DNA of 64,000 nucleotides from CAITZA01 sp937915285 (GTDB taxonomy: Bacteria; Desulfobacterota; Desulfomonilia; Desulfomonilales; Desulfomonilaceae): assembly GCA_036821825.1 (NCBI GenBank), contig DAISIV010000006.1, positions 1 through 64,000 on the forward strand, in the 5' to 3' direction. Of this stretch, positions 49,052 through 58,586 are shown piece by piece (position 1 is the first letter of the stretch; every line of letters begins with the position of its first letter). The notes under the pieces are model-generated. The model did not search any database, had not been told where the DNA came from, and saw only the letters and a list, made by a program, of their open reading frames with translations. Both the position numbers and the translations under genes were made by a program.

Positions 49052-51619
49052 TCAGAATACCGAAAGTTTGATGCCTTTGTCACCTTGAGTTTCATATCTA
49101 TTTGATATGACTTCAATTAATTCGGCGAGTTCTTTCCTGTTTATAGGCTTGGAAATGTAGTCGTCCATTCCTTGAGCAATACATTTCTCACGGTCTCCAG
49201 TCATAGCATGGGCCGTCATCGCAATTATTGGTATGTGTCCACCGGCTGTTTTTTCTTCGTCCCGAATTATCCTTGTCGCAGCAAATCCATCCATTTGAGG
49301 CATCTGAACATCCATAAGAATCAGGTTGAAATCCGTCTTTTCAAGGAGTTCAAGGGCCTGCAATCCGTTAAAAGCTACGGAAACCGTGTGTCCCATCTGT
49401 TCAAGGATTTTCTTGCCAAGCTTCTGGTTTATCGGGTTGTCCTCGGCTAGAAGGATCTTGAGCCTTTTCCTTGCCTCACGAACGGAATGCCGTGTAATCA
49501 GCGGTGTTCTCGCCTCTACACCTGAAGTTTTTTTCATTGTCATCAATATTGCGTCCATGAGATCGGACTGTTTGATAGGTTTCATGAGGTAAGCTGCAAT
49601 CCCAAGCTCCTGACACTTGGCGGCATCCCCACGTTGACCGCCGGAAGTTAGCATAATTATTTTGTCTATATTCGAGGTTTTTGATTTGCTTAACGATTCA
49701 GCGAGTTCAAAACCGTTCATTCCGGGCATCATGAAATCGACCAGAGCCAGAGAGAATGGATGCCCTTTCCTGTTGGCCTCATCAATGATCTCCATGGCTC
49801 TCCTGCTATCACCCACAGCCACAGGCGCCATTCCCCATGTCTTGACTGTTTCAGAGAGTATTGTACGATTGGACTGGTTGTCATCCACAATAATTACGCG
49901 CACACCCGCAAGTATTGACTTCTCTTCAGGCACAATTCGATGAACGGGCTGACCCGCAAATTCGAACTCAGCGGTAAAATGAAAAACGCTCCCCTTGCCT
50001 AGTTCACTCTCTGCCCAGATGTTACCCTTCATCAATCCCACAAGCTGAGATGAAATGCTCAGGCCAAGACCTGTACCTCCAAATTCCCTTGTGGTCGATG
50101 AATCCACCTGTTCAAATGCCTTGAAGATCGTCTCAACCTTAGCTGCGGGTATGCCCACTCCGGTGTCCGTGATTCTGAAATGGAGGATTACCGATTTGTC
50201 AAGCTCCTGCTCCAAATCCACCCTTAATATGACCTCTCCCTCTCTAGTGAATTTGATGGCGTTTCCGATTATATTGACCAGAATTTGCCTTAATCGTCCT
50301 GGGTCTCCACACAGATTGTCAGGGACGTCCGGGCCTATCCGGCTCGCAAGTTCGAGGTTCTTGGCATGCGCCTGGTTTGCAAGTGTAATCAGTGTATTGC
50401 CTATGCAGTCGCGTAGACTGAAGTCAGTAAACGCAAGTTCGAATCTACCAACCTCCATTTTCGAGAAATCCAGAATGTCATTGATCAGGGACAGCAGGGA
50501 ATCACCTGACATTTTTACTGCCTCAAGATATTCCCGCTGTTCGCCAGTCAGATCAGTCCCGAGAACCAACTCTGTCATACCAATAATTCCATTCATTGGA
50601 GTCCGAATTTCATGACTCATGTTGGCAAAAAACTGGCTCTTGGACTCGTTTGCCCTCTCAGCCGAATTCTTGGCTTCACTCAGTTCATTCATGAAATGCA
50701 ACAGTTCTTCGTTGGTTTTAGCCAGGGAATTAGCCAGAGCCAAAGTTTCCATGACCACTCCGGCCTGGTTGAATATCAGCCCTACCGTATCCCTGTTTTC
50801 ATTGCCGTGACTGCCAAGAATCGCCACGCCAAGAACTCTTTTCCTACCTTTTAAAGGATAAATGGTCCATTTGCTGAAAACATCATCCCAGAAACTCGAA
50901 CCGGCCTCCTGAATGTCATGGCCCACCAGAATCCGCCCATTATCAACTACCCTTTTGCAAGATTCTTCCTGACCAAGCCGATCAAGTATGACTGAGCGAG
51001 GTATGTCTATTCCAAGTGTTTCAATATGACCGAATTTACCGTCCTCCTTGATTATCGCCACTATCAACTTTGTAAAATTAAGGTTCTCGGCAAGTTGAGA
51101 GATCAGAGTTGAACAACATTCTTCAAGGCTCTCAGCTCGGCTTAATTCAGCAACAATTCTGTTTACCGATACAACCTGCTCGTTCTGGCTTACAAAAAGC
51201 TCCTGCAACTGCGAGAAATCGCACTCGTAGGTTGATAACGCCCGCTCTACCTTAATTTGAGCGTCAATATCAGTCAGCGTATACAAAGTAGCCGGTCGGC
51301 CTGAAAAAAGGATTTGTGAAGTCTTTATCCGAATCCATTTTTCAACTCCAAATCGGTCAGTAAACACAAGATCATCTGTCAAAATAGTTTTTTCATTAGA
51401 ATCTGGAATCTCCAAACAACGGCTCACGCCTCCGGGGTCCTGGAAAGCCAAACCATCTCCCAAACAGGTAGTTGTAAGCCAGTCTTCCGTCGTCAGACCG
51501 GTTACGGCCATGCATGCCCCACCGGCGAATATGGCATGTCCGTCCTGATAGACCAAAAAAGCTTCGTCGCTACGCCCAATGATCCGGGGATATACGGACA
51601 AATCTTTTATCTCATTCAT
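49052..51619 (-). CDS. Hybrid sensor histidine kinase with two receivers
   Basis: This 855-residue kinase has a PAS domain (about 15-135), a GAF domain (about 150-300), a dimerisation domain with His in MSHEIRTPMNGIIGMTEL, HATPase (about 430-560, DTGVGIPAAK and GTGLGLSIS), then two receivers (phospho-Asp in LVDFMMPGMNG and LMDVQMPQMDG). It has no Hpt domain and no membrane span. Phosphate would need to be passed to an external Hpt, possibly the P1 of CheA. It heads the minus-strand chemosensory cluster, 74 bp before the HEAT gene, and may feed signals into it. Confidence 0.9.
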   Translation of the reverse strand: MNEIKDLSVYPRIIGRSDEAFLVYQDGHAIFAGGACMAVTGLTTEDWLTTTCLGDGLAFQDPGGVSRCLEIPDSNEKTILTDDLVFTDRFGVEKWIRIKTSQILFSGRPATLYTLTDIDAQIKVERALSTYECDFSQLQELFVSQNEQVVSVNRIVAELSRAESLEECCSTLISQLAENLNFTKLIVAIIKEDGKFGHIETLGIDIPRSVILDRLGQEESCKRVVDNGRILVGHDIQEAGSSFWDDVFSKWTIYPLKGRKRVLGVAILGSHGNENRDTVGLIFNQAGVVMETLALANSLAKTNEELLHFMNELSEAKNSAERANESKSQFFANMSHEIRTPMNGIIGMTELVLGTDLTGEQREYLEAVKMSGDSLLSLINDILDFSKMEVGRFELAFTDFSLRDCIGNTLITLANQAHAKNLELASRIGPDVPDNLCGDPGRLRQILVNIIGNAIKFTREGEVILRVDLEQELDKSVILHFRITDTGVGIPAAKVETIFKAFEQVDSSTTREFGGTGLGLSISSQLVGLMKGNIWAESELGKGSVFHFTAEFEFAGQPVHRIVPEEKSILAGVRVIIVDDNQSNRTILSETVKTWGMAPVAVGDSRRAMEIIDEANRKGHPFSLALVDFMMPGMNGFELAESLSKSKTSNIDKIIMLTSGGQRGDAAKCQELGIAAYLMKPIKQSDLMDAILMTMKKTSGVEARTPLITRHSVREARKRLKILLAEDNPINQKLGKKILEQMGHTVSVAFNGLQALELLEKTDFNLILMDVQMPQMDGFAATRIIRDEEKTAGGHIPIIAMTAHAMTGDREKCIAQGMDDYISKPINRKELAELIEVISNRYETQGDKGIKLSVF

Positions 51620-51840
51620 TCCAGCACCCTGCTATTGCAATAGATCCTTCCATCCGGATTACTTTGCTAAAGTCCCCGCAAGCCTATCGGAGCAGACCTC
51701 GGCGCCGGGTCGAGGAACCGCTAAAGGCCGAGTTCACGATCAGTTTATCTTAAAACAATCAAACAGATACGATTTATAAATGTTTAATTTTCAAGATAAA
51801 CCAGACAACATATTAACTAATATAAGTATTATGATTGACA

Positions 51841-51860
51841 CTATCATCAGTCGATGATAG
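51841..51860. promoter_or_regulatory. Perfect palindrome over a start codon
   Basis: CTATCATC-AGTC-GATGATAG is a perfect 8-bp inverted repeat containing the ATG (51854) of the small plus-strand gene. TTGACA immediately precedes it (51835-51840). It could be an operator, or an mRNA hairpin that hides the start. Confidence 0.45.
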
Positions 51861-52255
51861 AGGCGATCCCTCATCAGGAAAAACTTGATGTTCCTGATCT
51901 TACACGTTCTGTTCAGAGAATTACAATGAAAGTTATCAAAGCTTTTGGAAATGAAAATAGTTATTATGCCCTGCCTCCCTATGATGGCAGCCATGCCGGA
52001 AACATTAAGGCATGGATGGTTGCCATTGGAGGTCTCAGAACAACAGATCGCAAACTATACCGCGAATTGTTGGCAAAGGTCGCCGATTTTGGCCAGACAC
52101 GCTCTAATGAACTGGGAATAGTCTCCATATTGCTGCGGAAGGATCTTGAATGTGACGTCAGGGTGACCTGGCGCCGGCGTGATGTGACCCTGAAGATGTA
52201 TTCCCTGAAGAGCCGTGAGTCGGACAATCTTATAAACATGGTTATCGGCGGCTGA
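51854..52255 (+). CDS. Hypothetical protein, 133 residues
   Basis: This is an open frame of 133 codons between two divergent or convergent minus-strand kinases, with a protein-like composition (for example SILLRKDLECDVRVTWRRRD near residue 91). No signal peptide, membrane span or known motif is visible. It has no ribosome-binding site before its ATG, which lies inside a palindrome. An antisense open frame of similar size exists, but its composition is less protein-like. I regard the gene as probable. Confidence 0.5.
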   Translation: MIEAIPHQEKLDVPDLTRSVQRITMKVIKAFGNENSYYALPPYDGSHAGNIKAWMVAIGGLRTTDRKLYRELLAKVADFGQTRSNELGIVSILLRKDLECDVRVTWRRRDVTLKMYSLKSRESDNLINMVIGG

Positions 52256-52283
52256 TTTAGGGCCCCAAGCAATCTTTCTGTTA

Positions 52284-55154
52284 TTAAGTCTCTGAGTTAA
52301 TTGCGGGGAAATAGATTTTGAATGTTGATCCTTCACCGCTGAGGCTCTCACAAGTTATATGGCCTCCGTGGTTCTTAACGATCCCATAAACCGTTGCCAA
52401 CCCTAGTCCGGTTCCTTTACCTACCTCTTTTGTGCTAAAGAATGGTTCAAAAATATGATCTATAACCGATTCATCAATTCCTGAGCCTGTATCGGAGACG
52501 ATGAGACAAACATGTTTTCCAGGCGCTACCCCCAGGTTTTTGTTGCAATAATCTTCATCCAGAAAGATGTTTTTGGTCTCAATTGACAATTTTCCGCCGT
52601 CCTGCATGGCATCACGTGCATTCACTGAGAGGTTGAGTATCACCTGAGAGAGTTGGGATGGGTCTGCTTCAACAAGACTCAGATCTGGGCTTAGGCGCAG
52701 TTCAATCTGGATATTTTTGGGAATGGTCCGGGATAGCAGATCTCGTATTTGGGTAATCTCATCGTTAACATTAACTGGAACCGGTTTTGCCTGCTCATTC
52801 CTTGAAAAAGTCAGTAACTTCCTGACCAGTTCGGCTCCTTTTTTCCCAGCAAAATAGATCTTTTCAAGATCCGCCCTGTCGGATTCGTTTCTGTCTCTGT
52901 TGTGGAGCATGATTTCACAATATCCCATTACTACCTGAAGCAGGTTGTTAAAATCATGGGCTATGCCTCCTGCCAGGGTTCCTACTGCCTCCATTTTCTG
53001 GGAATGGAGTAGTTGCCTTGTCAGTTCTACCGTTTCAGTGACATCCCTTTTGACACCGACGAAGTTATTGATATTGCCTTTAAAATCCCTTACTGGCGAT
53101 ATTGTGGCATCTTCGTAGTAGATGCTTCCATCTTTTTTCCTGTTTATGAACCGTCCCGACCATACCTCACCTGCCTGGATTGTTTCCCAAAGACGCCTGT
53201 AGAAATTTTCGTCATGAATTCCACTTTTCAGGATGCTGGGGGTTTTCCCTATCACTTCTGCGGAGGAATATCCGGTGATCTTCTCGAAAGCCGGATTGAC
53301 ATATTTTATTTCGGCCGAAGAATCAGTAATTATGACAGCCTCTGCCGCCTGCTCTATGGCGGTGACCAATCGTCTCTGGAGTTCCTGAACTTTTTTCCTG
53401 TGAGAGATGTCCTGGATTATCACAAGCATTCCGGCTGGTAAGCCGTTGTGATCAAGATAACGTGAACCGCTGATACTAACGTCTACACTTCGTCCATCCT
53501 TTGTCATTCTTTGCGTTTCATAAGAGCGATTAGTTTTACCGGTTTGCAATATCTGGTCTATGATGGATTTTGTTTTTTCAATGTCCCATGCTGGGACAGT
53601 GGCCAATTTCTTGCCTTCTACCTCCTCAAGGCTCCAGCCGAACAGTTCCGTATGAGCAGGATTGAGATAGCGGACCCTTCCTTCCATGTCGTAAACAATT
53701 ATCGGGTCTGCAGAACAATTCAGCATTGATAGATAAAGTTCTTCCTGCAGTCGCGATTTCTCAAACAGATTCTGATACCTCTGATGGCTCTCCCTCAGCG
53801 CCAGCTCAGTCTCTCGCCGCTCGGTAACGTCTGTTATAAATCCTTCAAGGAACAGGAGTTTTCCACGCTCATCAAAAATCCCTCGGCCCCTCTCCCAGAC
53901 CCACCTGATTCTACCGTCACGGTTTGTGATCGGATACTCTTCCTCGAAGAGAGCCTTATTGCTGATTACCTGCTGCCACCGGTTCCACAACTCTTCACTA
54001 TATTCAGGCGACACGATATCGTTGAAAGCCAGGGTCCTGTTCATGATAAAATCTTCAGGTGAATAACCCGTGATTTCGAGACAGCCTGAACTTATGTATT
54101 CCATGGTCCAGTTACGATCGTTGGCGCACCTGTAAACAAAGCCAGGGAGGTTCCCTATCATCATCTCCCACATTCGTTCACGCTCTTTGAGAGCATCTTC
54201 ACTCAACTTTTTAGCAGTTATATCTGAGATCACACCTATGGTTGACTGATAGGACCCGTCTTCCCGATACACAGCGGCCACCGAAACCTCCGCCCATACC
54301 ACCCGGCCGTCTTTGCTCATGTAACGTTTTACAAATTTGTATGAATCCGTCTCCCCTTGTATCATCTGCTGGTGTTTGAGGTTGGAAATGTCGCGATCTT
54401 CGGGATGAGTCACGTCAAAAATTGTAAATTTAAGTAATTCGTCTCGTGAATACCCCAGTATTTGACAAAAAGTGTTGTTGACCTGGAGGAACTCCCCTTT
54501 TTCGTTCACTATATCAACTCCAGCCGCTGCATTCTCGAATATCCCGCGGTAGAGTGACTCACTCTCATGCAAGGCTCTGGAATTCGATATTTGTCTTTCG
54601 TAATCCAGAAACAGTTGGCAGACAAGCACGGTAGCAATGGGATAGAAAACAAGAATGGCCAGTCCCATCTGCCTGACGACTTCTGTCCCGGCTGATCCAG
54701 GAAGCCCCAGGAAAATCATCAACATGATTGAATTGACAAGTATTCCGAACAGCCATAGCTTGATCAGACTTATTCTCTGGCCTTTTACATTCCAGATGTA
54801 ATGAAAAAGGACGCCAAGGGCTGCTGACACTATGATTGTAGCTATGCCAACGTAGGCGCCTACACCTCCGAGATGCGCCCTGAAAATCCCTGCCGGGACG
54901 GCGGACACAAGGGCCACCACTGGCCCACCCAGTAATCCGCCTATGCTCAGAATGATCGAGCGACCGTCAAAAATAATTCCTGGAGTGAAATGAACCGGGG
55001 TCATCATGCCGACTATAGCGACTACCCCGAACAAAACACCGGACACAACCTTGTTTCCAAGACTTTCTTTCCTGAGACGCGCGGCAATCACCTGGTAAAG
55101 AGCTGCCAGAGCTATTAAGAGAGTAATGTTCTGAATGAGGTTCAGGATGAACAT
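52284..55154 (-). CDS. 5TM-LytS-type sensor kinase with four PAS domains
   Basis: This 956-residue membrane kinase begins with about five or six membrane spans (residues 5-185) of the 5TMR/LytS-type, containing the Pro/Gly-rich stretch PVHFTPGIIFDGRSIILS seen in that sensor. Four PAS domains follow (about 200-315, 325-440, 455-575 and 580-700), then a His domain (GTLAGGIAHDFNNLLQVVMGY, about 720) and HATPase (NARDAMQDGG, DTGSGIDE, GTGLGLATV). There is no receiver. The likely partner is the lone receiver protein encoded 473 bp upstream. Confidence 0.9.
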   Translation of the reverse strand: MFILNLIQNITLLIALAALYQVIAARLRKESLGNKVVSGVLFGVVAIVGMMTPVHFTPGIIFDGRSIILSIGGLLGGPVVALVSAVPAGIFRAHLGGVGAYVGIATIIVSAALGVLFHYIWNVKGQRISLIKLWLFGILVNSIMLMIFLGLPGSAGTEVVRQMGLAILVFYPIATVLVCQLFLDYERQISNSRALHESESLYRGIFENAAAGVDIVNEKGEFLQVNNTFCQILGYSRDELLKFTIFDVTHPEDRDISNLKHQQMIQGETDSYKFVKRYMSKDGRVVWAEVSVAAVYREDGSYQSTIGVISDITAKKLSEDALKERERMWEMMIGNLPGFVYRCANDRNWTMEYISSGCLEITGYSPEDFIMNRTLAFNDIVSPEYSEELWNRWQQVISNKALFEEEYPITNRDGRIRWVWERGRGIFDERGKLLFLEGFITDVTERRETELALRESHQRYQNLFEKSRLQEELYLSMLNCSADPIIVYDMEGRVRYLNPAHTELFGWSLEEVEGKKLATVPAWDIEKTKSIIDQILQTGKTNRSYETQRMTKDGRSVDVSISGSRYLDHNGLPAGMLVIIQDISHRKKVQELQRRLVTAIEQAAEAVIITDSSAEIKYVNPAFEKITGYSSAEVIGKTPSILKSGIHDENFYRRLWETIQAGEVWSGRFINRKKDGSIYYEDATISPVRDFKGNINNFVGVKRDVTETVELTRQLLHSQKMEAVGTLAGGIAHDFNNLLQVVMGYCEIMLHNRDRNESDRADLEKIYFAGKKGAELVRKLLTFSRNEQAKPVPVNVNDEITQIRDLLSRTIPKNIQIELRLSPDLSLVEADPSQLSQVILNLSVNARDAMQDGGKLSIETKNIFLDEDYCNKNLGVAPGKHVCLIVSDTGSGIDESVIDHIFEPFFSTKEVGKGTGLGLATVYGIVKNHGGHITCESLSGEGSTFKIYFPAINSET

Positions 55155-55627
55155 TCAGTCCTTAATCCTTCAAGACATGAATGTGGAAGCCAGTTTCCGA
55201 TATTCGGGCGCCACGGCTACGATGGCGGATAACCCGGCAATGATCGGCTCCGACAACGTCCGGCTAACTTGTCAGATTTTGAGGCGCCACTCGGCATGAG
55301 GGGGTGTCGCCCAACAAAACCAGCTTGAGAGCTAGAGCCTGCCTCGTTTAAGCCTTCAAAGCGCCACCATGAAATTATCGGGATTGAAAAAACCTGCATC
55401 CAGGCGGAGTTAGAGTCCCTTCGCTCCGAATCATGCAGGCCAACGTCACCCTACATAATTTATAGCCAAGTCCTGTTTTGGGACTGACGCTCAAGATCGT
55501 ATTAGACGCTGAAGGTTATCGGCGTCGAAAAACATCTTATGCCGGTTTTGCTCAAAATGTTGAGTTATGGAAACTGTCTGGAACAAAGACATCCGGGCTT
55601 ACAGCGACCAGATATGTCTAAGCGGCG
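55155..55627. other. Gap with no recognisable content
   Basis: This 473-bp stretch separates the lone receiver gene from the 5TM kinase gene on the same strand. No frame shows both a ribosome-binding site and protein-like composition, no terminator or strong promoter was seen, and I do not recognise a tRNA or other RNA. It may be the remnant of a lost gene. Confidence 0.4.
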
Positions 55628-55999
55628 TCATTGTTCAGCCAGGAGTTGTTCAACAGCGTCCAGGAGTTCCTTGTTCCGAAACGGTTTGGAAAATACTCTT
55701 CTGGCGCCGAATTTTTCGGCCATTTTCAGGTAGGTGTGTGGACCTATACGTGCGCCTCCCGAGATAGCAATGATTTTTACATCAGGGTTCAGTTGCTTGT
55801 AGTCCATAATTGATTCTAGACCCTCTTTATCCGGCATGATGATGTCGGTGACTATCAGGTCTATATCACCCCGCTGGAATTCCTTTAGGCCTTCCGCGCC
55901 GTTTGTTGCCCTAATCACCTCGTAGCCAACACTCTCAAGTATATCAGTCAACAAAAGAAGGACTTCCGGCTCATCATCAACAACCAGTATACGGGCCAT
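55628..55999 (-). CDS. Single-domain response regulator
   Basis: This 123-residue receiver has the acidic pocket VVDDEPEVLL, phospho-Asp in VTDIIMPDKEG, a Ser in the Thr position (AISGGARI) and Lys in FSKPFRN. It has no output domain and is the first gene upstream of the 5TM kinase, so it is the obvious phosphate acceptor. Its effector is unknown. Confidence 0.9.
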   Translation of the reverse strand: MARILVVDDEPEVLLLLTDILESVGYEVIRATNGAEGLKEFQRGDIDLIVTDIIMPDKEGLESIMDYKQLNPDVKIIAISGGARIGPHTYLKMAEKFGARRVFSKPFRNKELLDAVEQLLAEQ

Positions 56000-56182
56000 T
56001 TACATCTCCTGAAACTCTGATCCCGGCATTTACTGACACTATCTGAGCCCTTAAAAATCGGGAACTAACCATTCCAGACCGTCAGAATTACTGCCTCTTG
56101 GATCATTCCTTGGTGAAGCGCAATTGTTAATGCTCATAGTCTTTATGTAGAGTATCACATAAACAATCACTTTCACAAATTT

Positions 56183-57067
56183 TTAATGTTGTCCAGAGTG
56201 GTTGGTAGATATGGCCGAGCTGAGCATTTTCCGGACAAAAATAACCGCTTTCTGCAAGCTGTCCGGATCTATGCCGGTGAACAGGTTTCTCCGGTTCACG
56301 CAATCCAGTAATTTTTCGGTGGAGAGGTTTCCTGAGGCCCCCGGAACGAACGGGCAACCGCCCAGGCCGCCCAAGGATGAATCAAACTTTCTTATTCCCA
56401 TATCAAGGGCCTTCAGAACGTTTCTGACAGCATTACCGTAAGTGTCGTGAAAATGAAGTGATATTTTTTCCGGCGCCGTTATCGGCATTATGCTTTGGAG
56501 CAACTTCTCCACCTGATCAGGAGTGCCCCGACCGGTGGTGTCAGCCAGGCTTATTTCGTCAGGATCTGAATCAAACAGATCAGAGGCAATTGATTTAACT
56601 ATTCCGCCATCTATTGGACCTTCAAATTCGCAGCCAAAAGCGCACATCACAGTTGCCGTTGTTCTGATACCTGATTCACGTGCAACTGGTATAATCTCAC
56701 GAGCGACATTCAAAGCTACCGGCCTGGTGAGGCCTGTATTTCTGAGGCTATGCGATTCAGAGGCGGAAACACCTATTTCAACGTGGTCAACTTGAGACAT
56801 GATCGCTAATTCCAATCCTCTCTTATTGAGAATCAGGGCACTCAGTCTTACGCCTTTAGGTTTCCCGAGGATACTCAGGACTTCGTCTGTTTTGCCCATC
56901 TGTGGGACTAGCTTCGGGTTAACAAAGGAACCTACCTGAATACGTCTGAGGCCTGAATCGATCAGCATCTCAATCAATTGTGCCCGCTGATCCGGAGTTA
57001 GGACCGTCTTTTCATTCTGAAGCCCGTCCCTAGGCCCAACTTCCTGTATCTCGACATTTTCTGACAT
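56183..57067 (-). CDS. Hydroxymethylglutaryl-CoA lyase
   Basis: The enzyme splits HMG-CoA into acetyl-CoA and acetoacetate in leucine breakdown. The 294-residue TIM-barrel protein has EVGPRDGLQNEKTVL at the N-terminus, ISLADTTGRGTPD, the metal-binding HFHDTYGNA and the signature GLGGCPFVPGASGN with the catalytic Cys. Length and order are normal. It has a perfect ribosome-binding site (AGGAGG, seven bases before the ATG). No leucine-pathway partners are adjacent. Confidence 0.92.
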   Translation of the reverse strand: MSENVEIQEVGPRDGLQNEKTVLTPDQRAQLIEMLIDSGLRRIQVGSFVNPKLVPQMGKTDEVLSILGKPKGVRLSALILNKRGLELAIMSQVDHVEIGVSASESHSLRNTGLTRPVALNVAREIIPVARESGIRTTATVMCAFGCEFEGPIDGGIVKSIASDLFDSDPDEISLADTTGRGTPDQVEKLLQSIMPITAPEKISLHFHDTYGNAVRNVLKALDMGIRKFDSSLGGLGGCPFVPGASGNLSTEKLLDCVNRRNLFTGIDPDSLQKAVIFVRKMLSSAISTNHSGQH

Positions 57068-57487
57068 GTGTCAACCTCCTGAGAGGCACGAAATGTTACT
57101 TCTTGTAAAAGTTTGCCTGAAAAAGGTATTGTTAAGTGTTGAAACCAAGGCTCGAAGTCCCGAAGCGTCATGTTGTTGACGGCAATGTTTTGACCCTGCA
57201 AATGGGGCGACTGTTTTTACGCAATCCCCTGTTTTGTAGTCAGCTCCTTTTCCAGTCCAGGGAAACCTTTTGGGCTCACCGTAGTCTACATTACTACAAA
57301 ATGGCCTTTGTCCCTCATTCTGGATTTCCAAACACCATCGGGTCAACATTGCAGGTCATATAATAATAAGACAGCCGAAGTTTCCTGTAAGGGGCTTGAC
57401 ACAGAATTTTATTGTCTGTAATAACGCATTTCCTGAAGGGGCTGCTCTCGAAAGGGAACCGGCTTTTTCTTTTTTTGAGGAGGAACT
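57068..57487. other. Divergent gap, lyase and AAA gene
   Basis: This 420-bp region separates the HMG-CoA lyase gene (minus) from the AAA+ gene (plus). It has several open frames on both strands but none with a convincing ribosome-binding site and composition. It holds the AAA gene promoter (57396-57424). I see nothing else definite. Confidence 0.4.
57396..57424 (+). promoter_or_regulatory. Promoter of the AAA+ ATPase gene
   Basis: A perfect TTGACA (57396-57401) is followed after 17 bases by TAATAA (57419-57424), with TG just upstream of the -10 box. The -10 box matches only three of six positions. The ribosome-binding site GAGGAGG follows about 50 bases later. Confidence 0.45.
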
Positions 57488-58567
57488 ATGGAAATAGTTG
57501 CTGACATACCTATTCCGGAAGAGTGCGTTACCCGCATTTTCAATTATACGGGCCAGAAATTTGAGCCTGATGTCGCGGCCGAATGCTGGGTGAAAATACT
57601 TCAGCACAAGTGGTTCCTGTCTGAGAAATTGGACAGGGACGTTGGGTTCAAGGTAGCCTGTGTGGACTTCATGGAGAACACTGAGTCCATTCAGCAGGGC
57701 CTGATGAAAGAACAAACGGTGAGTTTACTCAAGGAACTCGGGGCCCAGCCGGTGGACCGCTCCATATGGGATACGATTTCAGAGACGCAGCCGCCAAAAC
57801 GGATAGTCGATAAAATGATCATCCTGCCCCTGACCGAGGTTGAACTCGCCAGGAAGCATGGAGTGACACCTCCGAAGACCATAATATTCTTCGGACCTCC
57901 CGGAACAGGCAAAACCCATTTTGTCAAGGCCATAGCCGGTGTTCTCGGTTGGTGGTACATTGAAGCTTCTCCAAGTGACCTCATGGCCGATGGGCAGGAC
58001 AAATTGGGCAAAAATCTCAAACAATTAATGGAAAAGGCTTCAACAATCGACAATGCGGTTATCTTCATTGATGAATTTGAAGAAATAGCCGGTAACCGGG
58101 ATCAGGCTTCTCGTGTTGATAAGTCGATCACAAATGAGTTTCTAAAGCAGGTGCCGCTATTCAAGAAACAGGCAGGAAACACCCTACTGGTTTGCGCAAC
58201 CAATTATATTGACCAACTTGACGCAGCTCTGCTCAGACCCGGCCGTTTTGATCTCATCATACCTGTGGGCGCCCTTGATAGTGAGGGTCGAAAAACCATT
58301 TTTGAACATTTCCTGGCCAACACAAACCACGGTGAAGTTGACACGGAAAAGCTCGTCAAAATGTTAGAATTTTTTACACCGGCCGATATTGAGTACCTGT
58401 TCAGAAAGGTCACACAAAAAGCGTTTGAACGGGAGCTTGCAGACGGAAAAGACTTCAGGATATCAACGGCTGAATTCATGGAGTTGCTGCCTAGCGTAAA
58501 ACCCACATTGAATCTTCGGATCATTGAACAGTTCGAGAAAAACTGCCAGAAGTTTACCAGGCTGTAG
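57488..58567 (+). CDS. AAA+ ATPase with DUF4032-like N-terminus
   Basis: This 359-residue protein has an N-terminal helical part (about 1-60, with ILQHKWFLSEKLDRDVGFKVACVDF) resembling DUF4032, then a classical AAA+ module: Walker A FFGPPGTGKTHF (about 133), Walker B VIFIDEFEEIAG, and sensor/Arg-finger ALLRPGRFDLIIP. The module belongs to the FtsH/proteasome-like AAA group, but no protease domain is present, so it may remodel a partner. The Kef-type antiporter gene follows after 19 bp, suggesting one transcript and perhaps a regulatory link. Family names are from motif memory. Confidence 0.82.
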   Translation: MEIVADIPIPEECVTRIFNYTGQKFEPDVAAECWVKILQHKWFLSEKLDRDVGFKVACVDFMENTESIQQGLMKEQTVSLLKELGAQPVDRSIWDTISETQPPKRIVDKMIILPLTEVELARKHGVTPPKTIIFFGPPGTGKTHFVKAIAGVLGWWYIEASPSDLMADGQDKLGKNLKQLMEKASTIDNAVIFIDEFEEIAGNRDQASRVDKSITNEFLKQVPLFKKQAGNTLLVCATNYIDQLDAALLRPGRFDLIIPVGALDSEGRKTIFEHFLANTNHGEVDTEKLVKMLEFFTPADIEYLFRKVTQKAFERELADGKDFRISTAEFMELLPSVKPTLNLRIIEQFEKNCQKFTRL

Positions 58568-58586
58568 GAAGATGCAGAACTAATCT

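Noticed and set aside
51979..52351. Minus-strand frames opposite the 133-residue protein
   Set aside because: The Ser/Arg-rich composition and lack of ribosome-binding sites make the plus-strand gene the better call.
55376..55440. tRNA-like appearance of a GC-rich stretch in the gap
   Set aside because: I could not form an acceptor stem together with a T arm and a D arm, and no CCA end follows.
55217..55767. Several 60-66 codon frames in and near the 473-bp gap
   Set aside because: They are short, unsupported by ribosome-binding sites, and partly antisense to the receiver gene.
57071..57363. Overlapping open frames on both strands upstream of the AAA+ gene
   Set aside because: Neither has a ribosome-binding site or protein-like composition. 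Both frames being open is a chance effect.
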